From an uncultured Lachnospiraceae bacterium (GTDB taxonomy: Bacteria; Bacillota; Clostridia; Lachnospirales; Lachnospiraceae): DNA of 64,000 nucleotides. Under the pieces are notes generated by a model. The model was not told the origin of the DNA and ran no database searches. It saw only the letters and a program-made list of their open reading frames with translations. The stretch spans positions 62,001 to 126,000 of the forward strand of contig URPH01000001.1 in assembly GCA_900549665.1 (NCBI GenBank), written 5' to 3'. The position numbers were made by a program, and so were the translations under genes. Of this stretch, positions 18,727-26,781 are shown piece by piece. Numbering within the stretch: the stretch's first letter is position 1; the number at the start of each line of letters is the position of its first letter.

Positions 18727-19506
18727 CTATTGTGCGCGGCTAACTGCTTCTTTCATGGATTTTACATACTCAGCCACAAATCTTGGTGATTCTTTGCCGT
18801 ATTTTGCCACAATCTTGACGATCGCAGAGCCAACGATCGCGCCATCAGACAATGCAGCCATTTTTTCTGCCTGCTCCGGTGTGGAAATACCAAAGCCAAC
18901 AGCCGCCGGTGTATCAGTCACCTCTTTTACCAGCTTGACCATGCTTCCGATATCGGTTGTGATCTCCTGTCTGACACCGGTAACTCCCATGGATGATACA
19001 CAGTATACAAAGCCCTTGGCATCTTTTGCGATCATGCGGATACGCTCCTTGGAGGTCGGTGCGACCATGGTGATCAGGTCAATGCCATATTGATTGCAGA
19101 CATCCAGAAACTCTTTCTTTTCTTCATAAGGGACATCCGGAATGATCAGTCCGTCAATGCCACACTCAACACAACGTTTCATAAATTTTTCATTACCGTA
19201 TTTAAAGACAGCATTGGCATATGTCAGATATACGATTGGAACCGTCACACGCTCTCTTGCTTTTTTCACAGTATCAAACAAACGATCTGTGGTACATCCT
19301 GCTGCAAGAGCACGCTCATTGGCCTCCTGAATGACAGCTCCCTCAGCGATCGGATCAGAAAACGGAATTCCAATCTCGATCAAGTCAGCGCCGGCATCCT
19401 CCATGGCATACAAAAGCTTTTCTGTCGTATCCAGTGTCGGATCCCCACCTGTAATAAATGCAATAAATGCTTTTTTATTCTCAAATGCTTTTGCAATTCT
19501 ACTCAT
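18727..19506 (-). CDS. trpA: Tryptophan synthase alpha chain
   Basis: A 259-residue TIM barrel that cleaves indole-3-glycerol phosphate to indole and glyceraldehyde 3-phosphate and passes indole to TrpB. The catalytic Glu is in DLIEIGIPFSDP. The second acid, Asp60 of the Salmonella enzyme, is Glu here (PIAEGAVIQ instead of LADGP), a substitution I recall from other clostridial TrpA. The start is the ATG at 19506 (MSRIAK), whose GGGGGG site lies inside trpB; the ORF overlaps the trpB stop by 8 nt. Last gene of the operon, directly before the bidirectional terminator. Confidence 0.95.
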   Translation of the reverse strand: MSRIAKAFENKKAFIAFITGGDPTLDTTEKLLYAMEDAGADLIEIGIPFSDPIAEGAVIQEANERALAAGCTTDRLFDTVKKARERVTVPIVYLTYANAVFKYGNEKFMKRCVECGIDGLIIPDVPYEEKKEFLDVCNQYGIDLITMVAPTSKERIRMIAKDAKGFVYCVSSMGVTGVRQEITTDIGSMVKLVKEVTDTPAAVGFGISTPEQAEKMAALSDGAIVGSAIVKIVAKYGKESPRFVAEYVKSMKEAVSRAQ

Positions 19507-20683
19507 ATAATTCAACCCCCCTGTATCTGGCAATCGCTGCCACATCTTTATCTCCACGTCCGGAAACGGTACATACGATGATCTTATCTTTACCCATTGT
19601 TTTGGCAATCTTCATAACCTGTGCAACCGCATGGGCGCTTTCAATCGCCGGGATAATGCCTTCGGTTCTGGATAAATATTCAAATGCAGCTACCGCTTCT
19701 TCATCTGTAATCGGAACATACTGTGCTCTTCCGGTCTCATGAAGCATTGCATGCTCCGGTCCGATACCGGGATAATCCAGTCCGGCAGAAATAGAATAAA
19801 CCGGTGCGATCTGACCGTATTCATTCTGGCAGAACAGAGATTTCATACCATGGAAAATACCAAGGCTGCCGTTGGCGATCGTAGCCGCATTCTTGGGATT
19901 ATCCACACCAAGACCTGCTGCCTCACAGCCGATCAGCTGCACTTCCTTATCCGGGATAAATTCATAAAAGGTTCCCATGGCATTACTTCCGCCACCGACA
20001 CATGCTACTACGGCATCGGGAAGTCTGCCTTCTTTTTCTATGATCTGCTGCTTGATTTCCTTTCCGATCACACTCTGGAAATCACGTACGATCGTCGGAA
20101 ACGGATGAGGTCCCATAACGGATCCAAGAACATATAACGTATCATCCACTCTGTTGGTCCATTCTCTCATAGCCTCATTAACAGCATCCTTCAATGTCAT
20201 GGTACCGCTTTCAACCGGATGTACTTTTGCTCCTAAAAGCTCCATACGATATACATTCAATGCCTGACGGATGGTATCCTCTTTTCCCATGAAAATCTCA
20301 CATTCCATGTCCATAAGAGCTGCCGCTGTGGCTGTTGCCACTCCGTGCTGACCGGCTCCGGTCTCTGCAATAACCCTTGTCTTGCCCATTTTCTTGGCAA
20401 GCAATACCTGACCCAATACATTGTTGATCTTGTGCGAGCCGGTATGATTGAGATCCTCTCTTTTTAAATAAATCTTGGCTCCGCCTAAATCTCTTGTCAT
20501 TTTTTCAGCATAATACAGTAATGACGGTCTTCCTGCATATTCTCTTTCCAGCTGATCAAGCTCCGCACAAAACTCCGGATCATTTTTGTAATGCTCGTAA
20601 GCCTCCTCTAACTCATGTACGGCGTTCATCAATGTTTCCGGAACATATTGTCCGCCATATTCTCCAAATCTTCCTACGCTCAT
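19499..20683 (-). CDS. trpB: Tryptophan synthase beta chain
   Basis: A 394-residue PLP enzyme condensing indole with serine. The PLP lysine is in LNHTGSHKINNVLGQ, the phosphate-binding loop is GGGSNAMG, and the N-terminus reads GRFGEYGGQYVPETLM. Standard length. AAAGGAG lies 6 nt before the ATG. It overlaps trpA, fitting equal expression of the alpha-beta complex. Confidence 0.97.
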   Translation of the reverse strand: MSVGRFGEYGGQYVPETLMNAVHELEEAYEHYKNDPEFCAELDQLEREYAGRPSLLYYAEKMTRDLGGAKIYLKREDLNHTGSHKINNVLGQVLLAKKMGKTRVIAETGAGQHGVATATAAALMDMECEIFMGKEDTIRQALNVYRMELLGAKVHPVESGTMTLKDAVNEAMREWTNRVDDTLYVLGSVMGPHPFPTIVRDFQSVIGKEIKQQIIEKEGRLPDAVVACVGGGSNAMGTFYEFIPDKEVQLIGCEAAGLGVDNPKNAATIANGSLGIFHGMKSLFCQNEYGQIAPVYSISAGLDYPGIGPEHAMLHETGRAQYVPITDEEAVAAFEYLSRTEGIIPAIESAHAVAQVMKIAKTMGKDKIIVCTVSGRGDKDVAAIARYRGVELYE

Positions 20684-20756
20684 ATTGTCTCCTTTCTATT
20701 TTTCTGTATTGTTTCTCTGTGTTGTTTCTCTGTATTGTAATCCTATGATTTTCATG

Positions 20757-21491
20757 TCAAAAGGTATTTTGCCCCGACTTGATATCCATTTCCCGGACCT
20801 TTGCGATCATTGCCCGGATTTTTCCGGCATCCTTTAAGCCTTCCGTTTCCACTGCGGAACTGACATCAATTCCGAATGGTCGCCTTAATTTTATCAGATC
20901 CTGTACATTTGTTAAATCAATGCCGCCTGCTAAAAAATACGGTAATCCGATCTGATCATCCGGCGGCAGTCCCGACAGATCAAAGGTCTGCCCGCTTCCT
21001 CCCGGTATTCCCTTTACCTTTGTATCAAACAGCAGGTAATCCGGCTCGCACTGCCTTGCATTTTCAATCAGCTTCACGTTTTTTTGAAGGATCCGCTCTC
21101 TCTCCTGTCCCAAATCATCAATGACTGCATCCATACGTACTACCTTGATGACCGGAACCCTTGTTGCAGATCCCCTTTTTTGTGATCCTATTTTTGGGGT
21201 AAGTTCTTCTCGTAGTTGGTTTACATAATCTAGTCCTTCATCTCCGTGAAGCTGGATCACATCAATGGTTTTATCCGCTGCGAGCTTTACCACATGCCCG
21301 ATCGGTTCTTTTACAAACACACCGACCGCCTGAATGGAAGGATCTAAAGCTTTCTTTAATTCTGCCGCTGTTTCATCGGATACAAACCGTTTGGTATTGG
21401 CAAACACAAAGCCTACAAAATCCGGATGATATTCATTGACCGCACAGACATCCTCCTGCCGTTTTAATCCACATATCTTGATATCACTCAT
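20757..21491 (-). CDS. trpF: Phosphoribosylanthranilate isomerase
   Basis: A 244-residue TIM barrel performing the Amadori rearrangement of phosphoribosylanthranilate. The catalytic Cys is in KICGLKR (residues 5-11), the substrate loop is VIQLHGDE, and the catalytic Asp lies in LFDTKVKG followed by GGSGQTFD. An insertion at about 95-150 makes it slightly longer than the usual 200-210 residues. It starts 3 nt after trpC. Confidence 0.93.
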   Translation of the reverse strand: MSDIKICGLKRQEDVCAVNEYHPDFVGFVFANTKRFVSDETAAELKKALDPSIQAVGVFVKEPIGHVVKLAADKTIDVIQLHGDEGLDYVNQLREELTPKIGSQKRGSATRVPVIKVVRMDAVIDDLGQERERILQKNVKLIENARQCEPDYLLFDTKVKGIPGGSGQTFDLSGLPPDDQIGLPYFLAGGIDLTNVQDLIKLRRPFGIDVSSAVETEGLKDAGKIRAMIAKVREMDIKSGQNTF

Positions 21492-21494
21492 AAG

Positions 21495-22301
21495 CTATTG
21501 ACATCCTTTTCTAAGTTCATCCAGCATTGCTTTTTTATCACCACTGCGCATCAATGTCTCTCCGATCAGGACACCATTTACGCCGGCTTCGTGCAGCACT
21601 CTGATATCATCCTGTGTGCGGATCCCGCTTTCTGCAATAAAGAAAATATCCTGCGGAACCAGCTTGCGCAGCCTTTCACTATTGTGTACATCCACTGTGA
21701 AATTTTTCAAATTGCGGTTGTTGACGCCGATGATTCTGGCACCGGCACGTACTGCCATGTCAATTTCCGCTTCATCATGCGCTTCCACCAGAGCGGATAA
21801 TCCGAGGCTGTCACAGATACCGATATATTCCCGGATCGTCGCCTCATCTAACAAAGCACAGATCAAAAGCACCATAGAAGCTCCCAACACCTTAGCCTGA
21901 TAAATCTGATATGCATCTACTGTAAAATCCTTACGCAATACCGGAATATGCACTGCTTTGGCAATCTCCTCCAGATAGGTATCACTTCCCAGAAAGCGGC
22001 TTGGTTCCGTCAGAACGGAAATACATGCTGCCCCAGCTTCTTCATATTCTTTTGCTATTTTTAAATAAGGAAAAACCTCCGCGATAATTCCTTTTGACGG
22101 AGATGCTTTTTTCACCTCACAGATAAAGGAAATATCTCCCGCTTCCAGTGCCCGTTCTACCGGAAATCCGCTTTTCTTATCTGTATTGCACGCCATGGAA
22201 AAAGCCAGCTCCTTCATCTTTTCCATCGGTATCCTTTTTTTATCCTCAGCGACACGCTCCCGTGCGGTTTCTGCCAGTATTTCTAATATATTGTCTGCCA
22301 T
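21495..22301 (-). CDS. trpC: Indole-3-glycerol phosphate synthase
   Basis: A 268-residue TIM barrel. Family motifs are ICEVKKASPSKGII (catalytic Lys), VLTEPSRFLGS, VLRKDFTVDAYQIYQA (catalytic Lys) and GVNNRNLKNF, followed by ESGI. GGAAAGGAAG lies before the ATG. In most Firmicutes trpD would lie between trpG and trpC; here only 40 nt separate them and no trpD is present. Confidence 0.96.
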   Translation of the reverse strand: MADNILEILAETARERVAEDKKRIPMEKMKELAFSMACNTDKKSGFPVERALEAGDISFICEVKKASPSKGIIAEVFPYLKIAKEYEEAGAACISVLTEPSRFLGSDTYLEEIAKAVHIPVLRKDFTVDAYQIYQAKVLGASMVLLICALLDEATIREYIGICDSLGLSALVEAHDEAEIDMAVRAGARIIGVNNRNLKNFTVDVHNSERLRKLVPQDIFFIAESGIRTQDDIRVLHEAGVNGVLIGETLMRSGDKKAMLDELRKGCQ

Positions 22302-22341
22302 GGTTTACTTCCTTTCCATCCGTTCTGACTGCGTCCTGCTT

Positions 22342-22911
22342 CTACAGCTGTAAAAAGTTTTCCATCATGATCCTTCCGTCCGGTGTCAGCACACTTTCCG
22401 GATGAAACTGCAGACCATAAACCTCGTAATCCCGGTGTCTGACTGCCATGATCTCGCCGTCATCGGTTGTGCCAATGACCTTCAGGCATTCCGGTATCGT
22501 ATCCGGATCTGCCGCAAGAGAGTGATATCTGGCAATCGGCACGCTGTCAGGCAGGCGGTCAAAGATCTTTTCTGCTTTGTCAATCTTCATCCTGCTCTGC
22601 TTACCATGCATCAGCTCCCTGGCATAAGTGATCGTCGCTCCATATACCTCGCAAATTCCCTGATGCCCCAGACATACACCGAGTATTTTGCATTTATCCT
22701 GCATTCTTTTTACAACCTCTTCGCATATTCCTGCATCCGACGGTCTTCCCGGTCCCGGCGAAAGAATAATGTAAGCAGGTGCTAACTTCTCAACCTCATC
22801 CACGCTCAGCTCGTCATTTCTTACCACCCGGATTTCTTCTTTTGCAAGACTTCCGATCAGTTGTACCAGATTGTAGGAAAAGCTATCATAATTATCAATC
22901 AATAAAATCAT
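22342..22911 (-). CDS. trpG: Anthranilate synthase glutaminase subunit
   Basis: A 189-residue class I glutamine amidotransferase. The nucleophile Cys lies in ILGVCLGHQGICE, with His-Glu in GLQFHPESV. It supplies ammonia to TrpE. TGDGEI-type text and the Trp context favour TrpG over PabA, although amphibolic use is possible. It is not fused to TrpD. The start overlaps the trpE stop by one base (TGATG). Confidence 0.95.
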   Translation of the reverse strand: MILLIDNYDSFSYNLVQLIGSLAKEEIRVVRNDELSVDEVEKLAPAYIILSPGPGRPSDAGICEEVVKRMQDKCKILGVCLGHQGICEVYGATITYARELMHGKQSRMKIDKAEKIFDRLPDSVPIARYHSLAADPDTIPECLKVIGTTDDGEIMAVRHRDYEVYGLQFHPESVLTPDGRIMMENFLQL

Positions 22912-24368
22912 CAGCCGTTCACCTCGCTTGCTCTTTTTACTGCCTCAATAACAGCACCGGCCTTATTGGCACATTCGAGATACTCATTTTCCGGGATACT
23001 GTCGGCAACAATTCCGGCTCCCGCCTGTATATATACCTTGTCGCCCTTTTTTACCGCGGTGCGGATGGCAATACATACATCCAGATTTCCGGAAAAATCA
23101 AGGTAACCAATGGCTCCGCCATACACGCCCCTGCTATCCTTTTCCAATTCATCTATGATCTCACAGGCTCTGAACTTGGGCGCTCCCGATAAGGTTCCGG
23201 CCGGAAGCATGGTTGCGATCGTATCACATCCATCTTTATCCTTGCGAAGCTTTCCGCAAACCACCGACGCAATATGCATAACCTTTGAAAAACGATGGAT
23301 CTGCATATATTCCTCAACTGCCACACTGCCGTATTCGGAAATCTTTCCGATATCGTTTCTGGCAAGATCCACCAGCATGTTGTGCTCGGCACGTTCTTTT
23401 TCATCGTCCAAAAGCTCTTTTTCCAATGCCAGATCCTCAGCAGCCGTTTCGCCTCTTTTTCTGGTTCCGGCAACCGGAAATGTCGTAAGCTTTCCGTTTT
23501 CCAGCTTTACCATGGTCTCCGGCGAGGTTCCGGCAATCTGTAAGTCATCGCACTGGATGAAATACATATACGGAGAAGGATTGGTTGTACGAAGCACCCG
23601 GTAGGTATTTAACAGACTGCTGTGATAGTCTGCTTCAAATCTTCTGGAGATGACCCCCTGGAAAATATCGCCTTCCTTTATATAATACTTGGTGCGCTCC
23701 ACCATCGTGCAGTACTCTTCTTTGGAAGTATTGCAGGTAAATTCCACATCCTCCTGCGCGGTCTCCGGCATGAGCGGCGTATTGTCGTAGATTAAATGTA
23801 TGATCTTGTCAATCTCCAAAAGCGCTGCATTGTAACCCTGCTCTCCTTTGTCACTATAATAATTGACGATCACCACAATTTTTTGTTTCAGATGATCATA
23901 GGCAATTACCTTGTCAAAAAGCATCAGATTATAATCATCAAATTCGCTGGATTTTAATTTTAACTTCGGCTCTGCATATCCGATCATTTCATAGGAGAAG
24001 TGCCCAACAAATCCGCCGGTAAAAGAAGGCATCCGATCTATTTGGGGAGATTTATATCGGTTGAGCTGTTCTCTCAATGCATCCATGGGATCTCTTTGCA
24101 GCTTCTGCTCAATAGCTCCACTTTTTAAAGTAACCACACCTGCTTTGGCTGAAATCTGCAGCAAAGGATTGACACCTAAAAATGAATATCTGCCCCATTT
24201 GTTTCCACCCTCTACACTTTCAAGCAGGAAAAATCTGCTGTCTATCTGTGCAAGCTTTCGAAGCAATGTGATCGGTGTCACAACATCTGCGTATATTTCC
24301 CGGCATACCGGAATGATGTCGTAATCCTTTTCATATTGTTTTGCTGTTTCATAATCCGGATAATACAT
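22911..24368 (-). CDS. trpE: Anthranilate synthase large subunit
   Basis: A 485-residue chorismate-utilising enzyme. The C-terminal catalytic domain shows IFQGVISRRFEAD, TSPETMVKL, PVAGTRKRG, DEKERAEHNMLVDLARND, GAPKFRACEIIDELE and GGAIGYLDF. The N-terminal half carries the feedback region, with an LLESVEGG motif (Trp binding). It makes anthranilate with TrpG. First gene of the operon, 30-60 nt below the T-box terminator. Confidence 0.96.
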   Translation of the reverse strand: MYYPDYETAKQYEKDYDIIPVCREIYADVVTPITLLRKLAQIDSRFFLLESVEGGNKWGRYSFLGVNPLLQISAKAGVVTLKSGAIEQKLQRDPMDALREQLNRYKSPQIDRMPSFTGGFVGHFSYEMIGYAEPKLKLKSSEFDDYNLMLFDKVIAYDHLKQKIVVIVNYYSDKGEQGYNAALLEIDKIIHLIYDNTPLMPETAQEDVEFTCNTSKEEYCTMVERTKYYIKEGDIFQGVISRRFEADYHSSLLNTYRVLRTTNPSPYMYFIQCDDLQIAGTSPETMVKLENGKLTTFPVAGTRKRGETAAEDLALEKELLDDEKERAEHNMLVDLARNDIGKISEYGSVAVEEYMQIHRFSKVMHIASVVCGKLRKDKDGCDTIATMLPAGTLSGAPKFRACEIIDELEKDSRGVYGGAIGYLDFSGNLDVCIAIRTAVKKGDKVYIQAGAGIVADSIPENEYLECANKAGAVIEAVKRASEVNG

Positions 24369-24394
24369 CTTTTAGCACTCCTCTCCTTAAATTT

Positions 24395-24700
24395 GATAAT
24401 AAATAATAAAAAAAGCTTCTGCCCCTGACCAGGGACAAAAGCTATTATTAACCTCTGCGGTACCACCCATATTGATTGTACAATCCACTCTGTCTGCATA
24501 CACACTATATGCACCCTCCTGATAACGGGCAGGGAACCCGTTGACATCTACTCTGCAATCAGATCTAAATCCTGCATTTCAAGTCACCCTCGCAAGTCCA
24601 TTCAACCATTTCTACCATACTGCATTCCACCTGCCGCAGCTCTCTGGGATGTCTTCCATGATCTACTTCTCTCGCTCATTGGTTTATTGCTTTATTGTGT
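24395..24700 (-). promoter_or_regulatory. T-box riboswitch, Trp specifier UGG
   Basis: On the minus strand the leader contains the AGAGAG and GGTGGAA elements of stem I, a TGG specifier followed by A (24598-24600), the T-box core GGGTGGTACCGC (24457-24468), and an intrinsic terminator (24408-24443) with a T-run. Uncharged tRNA-Trp would pair at both sites and favour the antiterminator, switching on trpE and the genes after it. Confidence 0.93.
24408..24443 (-). terminator. T-box attenuator terminator
   Basis: AGCTTTTGTCCCTG pairs imperfectly with CAGGGGCAGAAGCT, followed by seven T, just upstream of the trpE ribosome site. Confidence 0.88.
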
Positions 24701-24712
24701 TAAACTATTAAG

Positions 24713-24741
24713 ATAGTAATATATTGAGTGGGATTTGTCAA
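24713..24741 (-). promoter_or_regulatory. trp operon promoter
   Basis: Minus-strand TTGACA (24736-24741), a 17-bp spacer and TACTAT (24713-24718): near-consensus sigma-A, placed right before the T-box leader. Confidence 0.85.
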
Positions 24742-24842
24742 GGGAAAATCTTTGGAATTTGGAACAACTAACAGTTCTAATAAGAAAATCATGGCTGTCG
24801 CAATTCTAAGAAAAAAATGGCTGTCCTGATTGAAAGATTAAC

Positions 24843-25538
24843 TCAACATTGTTTACTATTTTTAGGATATATGTAATTTTCTAAAGAAATCTTATTCTTT
24901 ATATCCTCTGGAAAGTTTATGTTGGATAAATCTATCCCTTTAGCAACATATCTTATATCTTTATAAACATCCTTGTCATTAACATTTTTTTGAAAAATTG
25001 CAATAACTTGAGATGTATATTTTGTAATTTTCTTAATGTTTTCTTTCAAGCACGACCTCGGAAAATATCTGTCATTATAAGTATTCTTTGAAATTCCAAC
25101 ACAACTGTTTTCACCACCGATAAGATAGTCACATTCCAGGTTTATTTTGGTCCTACCATCAAAGTCACCCGTCATTTTTGTTATCTTTGTTATTTGTGTT
25201 ATAAGAGGAAGAGCCTCCATTTTAAGATCGATGGTTGAAGCATCAACAAACATGATCTCTTTTGGAGTGATATATGGTTTTCCAACACACCTGTGATAAA
25301 ATTCCTTCGCTGTATGTTCACGTATAATTTGCTTACCTGTAACATTATCTATCTCCATTAATTTAAGCCCTGTTAAATGCTGATAATGGTGAGGATAAAA
25401 TTCTATTTCTAATTCTTTTATAAGATTGTCAGCTCTATCCCGATAGATAATCAATAATACTGTTCCCGCTAATTTTGATTTAAAAAATTTTCCTTCTCTA
25501 ATTGCTACTTCAACTGCTTTTTCTTTCGTAATTTTCAT
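24843..25538 (-). CDS. PBECR4-family nuclease-like protein (candidate toxin)
   Basis: A 231-residue protein resembling the PBECR4 family (phage Barnase-EndoU-ColicinE5/D-RelE-like nuclease 4). The recognisable parts are KAVEVAIREGKFFKSKLAG, FYPHHYQHLTGLKL (family signature xNFLHLTG), EFYHRC, MTGDFDGRTKINLECDYL and IRYVAKGIDLSNINFPEDI. I chose the ATG at 25538 with GAAAGG 7 nt upstream rather than the ORF opening at 25592. A terminator and two 51-nt repeats behind a promoter lie directly upstream, as in type III toxin-antitoxin loci. The gene sits between the trp operon and a methylase gene. A toxic RNase role is inference from family and layout. Confidence 0.75.
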   Translation of the reverse strand: MKITKEKAVEVAIREGKFFKSKLAGTVLLIIYRDRADNLIKELEIEFYPHHYQHLTGLKLMEIDNVTGKQIIREHTAKEFYHRCVGKPYITPKEIMFVDASTIDLKMEALPLITQITKITKMTGDFDGRTKINLECDYLIGGENSCVGISKNTYNDRYFPRSCLKENIKKITKYTSQVIAIFQKNVNDKDVYKDIRYVAKGIDLSNINFPEDIKNKISLENYIYPKNSKQC

Positions 25539-25557
25539 ATAATACCTTTCAACAATC

Positions 25558-25600
25558 AAAAAAGGGAAAGCCAATGCCGAAACACTGGTCATTCCCTTTT
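25558..25600 (-). terminator. Terminator between RNA repeats and the PBECR4 gene
   Basis: AAAAGGGAA pairs with TTCCCTTTT, and an inner CCAGTG pairs with CATTGG; six T follow. It ends 20 nt before the start codon, so most transcripts would stop after the repeats. Confidence 0.85.
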
Positions 25601-25613
25601 AGTGGCTAATTTT

Positions 25614-25731
25614 TAGGTTGTCTGCCAACCAATCGGCACTTACGTCCGCCAAAGTTCGGATTATTGCGTTGTCCGTCAACACTCGGCACTTATGTCCGCA
25701 AAAAATTCAGATTATGGTGTTAGCCCACCGA
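25614..25731 (-). ncRNA. Candidate antitoxin RNA: two 51-nt tandem repeats plus a partial copy
   Basis: Read on the minus strand, unit 1 is 25715-25665 and unit 2 is 25664-25614. Both start ATAATC and share the core GCGGAC(A/G)TAAGTGCCGA, followed by a small hairpin (GTTG...CAAC). A partial third copy of the hairpin end lies at 25731-25716. Short tandem repeats between a promoter and a leaky terminator, ahead of a nuclease-like gene, is the type III antitoxin arrangement. An untranslated leader with another role remains possible. Confidence 0.55.
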
Positions 25732-25748
25732 TGTAACATCGTTACATC
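25730..25748 (-). other. Perfect 8-bp hairpin at the 5' end of the repeat RNA
   Basis: GATGTAAC and GTTACATC are separated by 3 nt, just past the predicted transcription start. It could cap the RNA 5' end or be an operator. Confidence 0.6.
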
Positions 25749-25756
25749 TATTTGCT

Positions 25757-25787
25757 ATTATATTACCACAAACAAGGAAATATTCAA
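25757..25787 (-). promoter_or_regulatory. Promoter of the repeat RNA
   Basis: Minus-strand TATAAT (25757-25762) lies downstream of TTGAAT (25782-25787). The spacer is 19 bp, or 16 bp if the overlapping TAATAT is the -10. Confidence 0.55.
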
Positions 25788-25932
25788 TATTTATTTTTAT
25801 ATGTTTATATTTGCTAATAAAAACTCAGTATTATAAATCTTGAGTATGACATATATGTATCGTATAATTGGAATTGCCTTGCAGAAATGCATTTGTAGAT
25901 ATTTTAATCTTATTATATAAAGAGGATTTACC

Positions 25933-26754
25933 ATGCCAACCAACAATATCAACATGATAGAGATCACAGATCTGGCCAGTCCTGACCTTTTACCATATAC
26001 CATGCGCGAAGTGGATCTTCTCCGCTACTACGAGCCCAAAGAAGGTCTTTTCATTGCAGAAAGTCCCAAGGTCATACGCCGCGCCATAGATGCCGGTTAT
26101 GAAGTAGTTTCTGCTTTGGTCGAACATGACCATATAAAGCATCCGACTGATGAAATATCTGATGTTTTATCCAGCCTTACGGATGTACCGGTTTATACTG
26201 CCGAATTTGATATCTTAACAAATCTTACCGGCTACAAGCTTACTCGCGGAATGCTTGCGCTCATGCGCAGAAGAATCCTTCCTTCTGTATCCGATATTTG
26301 CAAAGATGCGACAAGAATCGCTGTTTTGGAAGATGTTGTCAATCCCACGAACCTCGGTGCCATTTTCCGAAGTGCCGCTGCCTTGAATGTTGATGCCATA
26401 CTTCTGACACCGGCATGCACAGATCCATTATACAGGCGTGCTGCCAGAGTCAGCATGGGAACCGTTTTTCAGATTCCATGGACATTTTTAAGAAATGGAT
26501 ATGCAGAAATGAAAGAACTTGGTTATAAGACTGCCGCAATGGCTCTGACACACCGTTCGATTTCTCTTTCCGATCCGGCTCCTGCAAAAGAAAAGAAGTT
26601 GGCTATCATTCTCGGATCCGAGGGAAACGGTCTGAAACAGGAAACCATTGATCTATGTGATTATACCATCCGTATCCCTATGCGGGAAAATGTAGATTCT
26701 CTCAATGTTGCAGCAGCAAGCGCTGTTGCCTTCTGGGAGTTATGTAAGAAATAA
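25933..26754 (+). CDS. TrmH/SpoU-family RNA 2'-O-methyltransferase
   Basis: A 273-residue SPOUT methylase. An N-terminal substrate-binding region precedes the catalytic domain with the three family motifs: NPTNLGAIFRSAAALNVDAI, LAIILGSEGNGL and IPMRENVDSLNVAAASAV. These bind SAM in a trefoil knot. It methylates a ribose in rRNA or tRNA; the exact site cannot be read. GAGG lies 7 nt before the ATG. Monocistronic, divergent from the PBECR4 locus and convergent with the NERD gene. Confidence 0.92.
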   Translation: MPTNNINMIEITDLASPDLLPYTMREVDLLRYYEPKEGLFIAESPKVIRRAIDAGYEVVSALVEHDHIKHPTDEISDVLSSLTDVPVYTAEFDILTNLTGYKLTRGMLALMRRRILPSVSDICKDATRIAVLEDVVNPTNLGAIFRSAAALNVDAILLTPACTDPLYRRAARVSMGTVFQIPWTFLRNGYAEMKELGYKTAAMALTHRSISLSDPAPAKEKKLAIILGSEGNGLKQETIDLCDYTIRIPMRENVDSLNVAAASAVAFWELCKK

Positions 26755-26781
26755 CCATTTTTAAAAATTTTTATATATTAT

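Noticed and set aside
25614..25731. CRISPR array
   Set aside because: Only two diverged 51-nt units directly abut with no spacers, and no cas gene is present.
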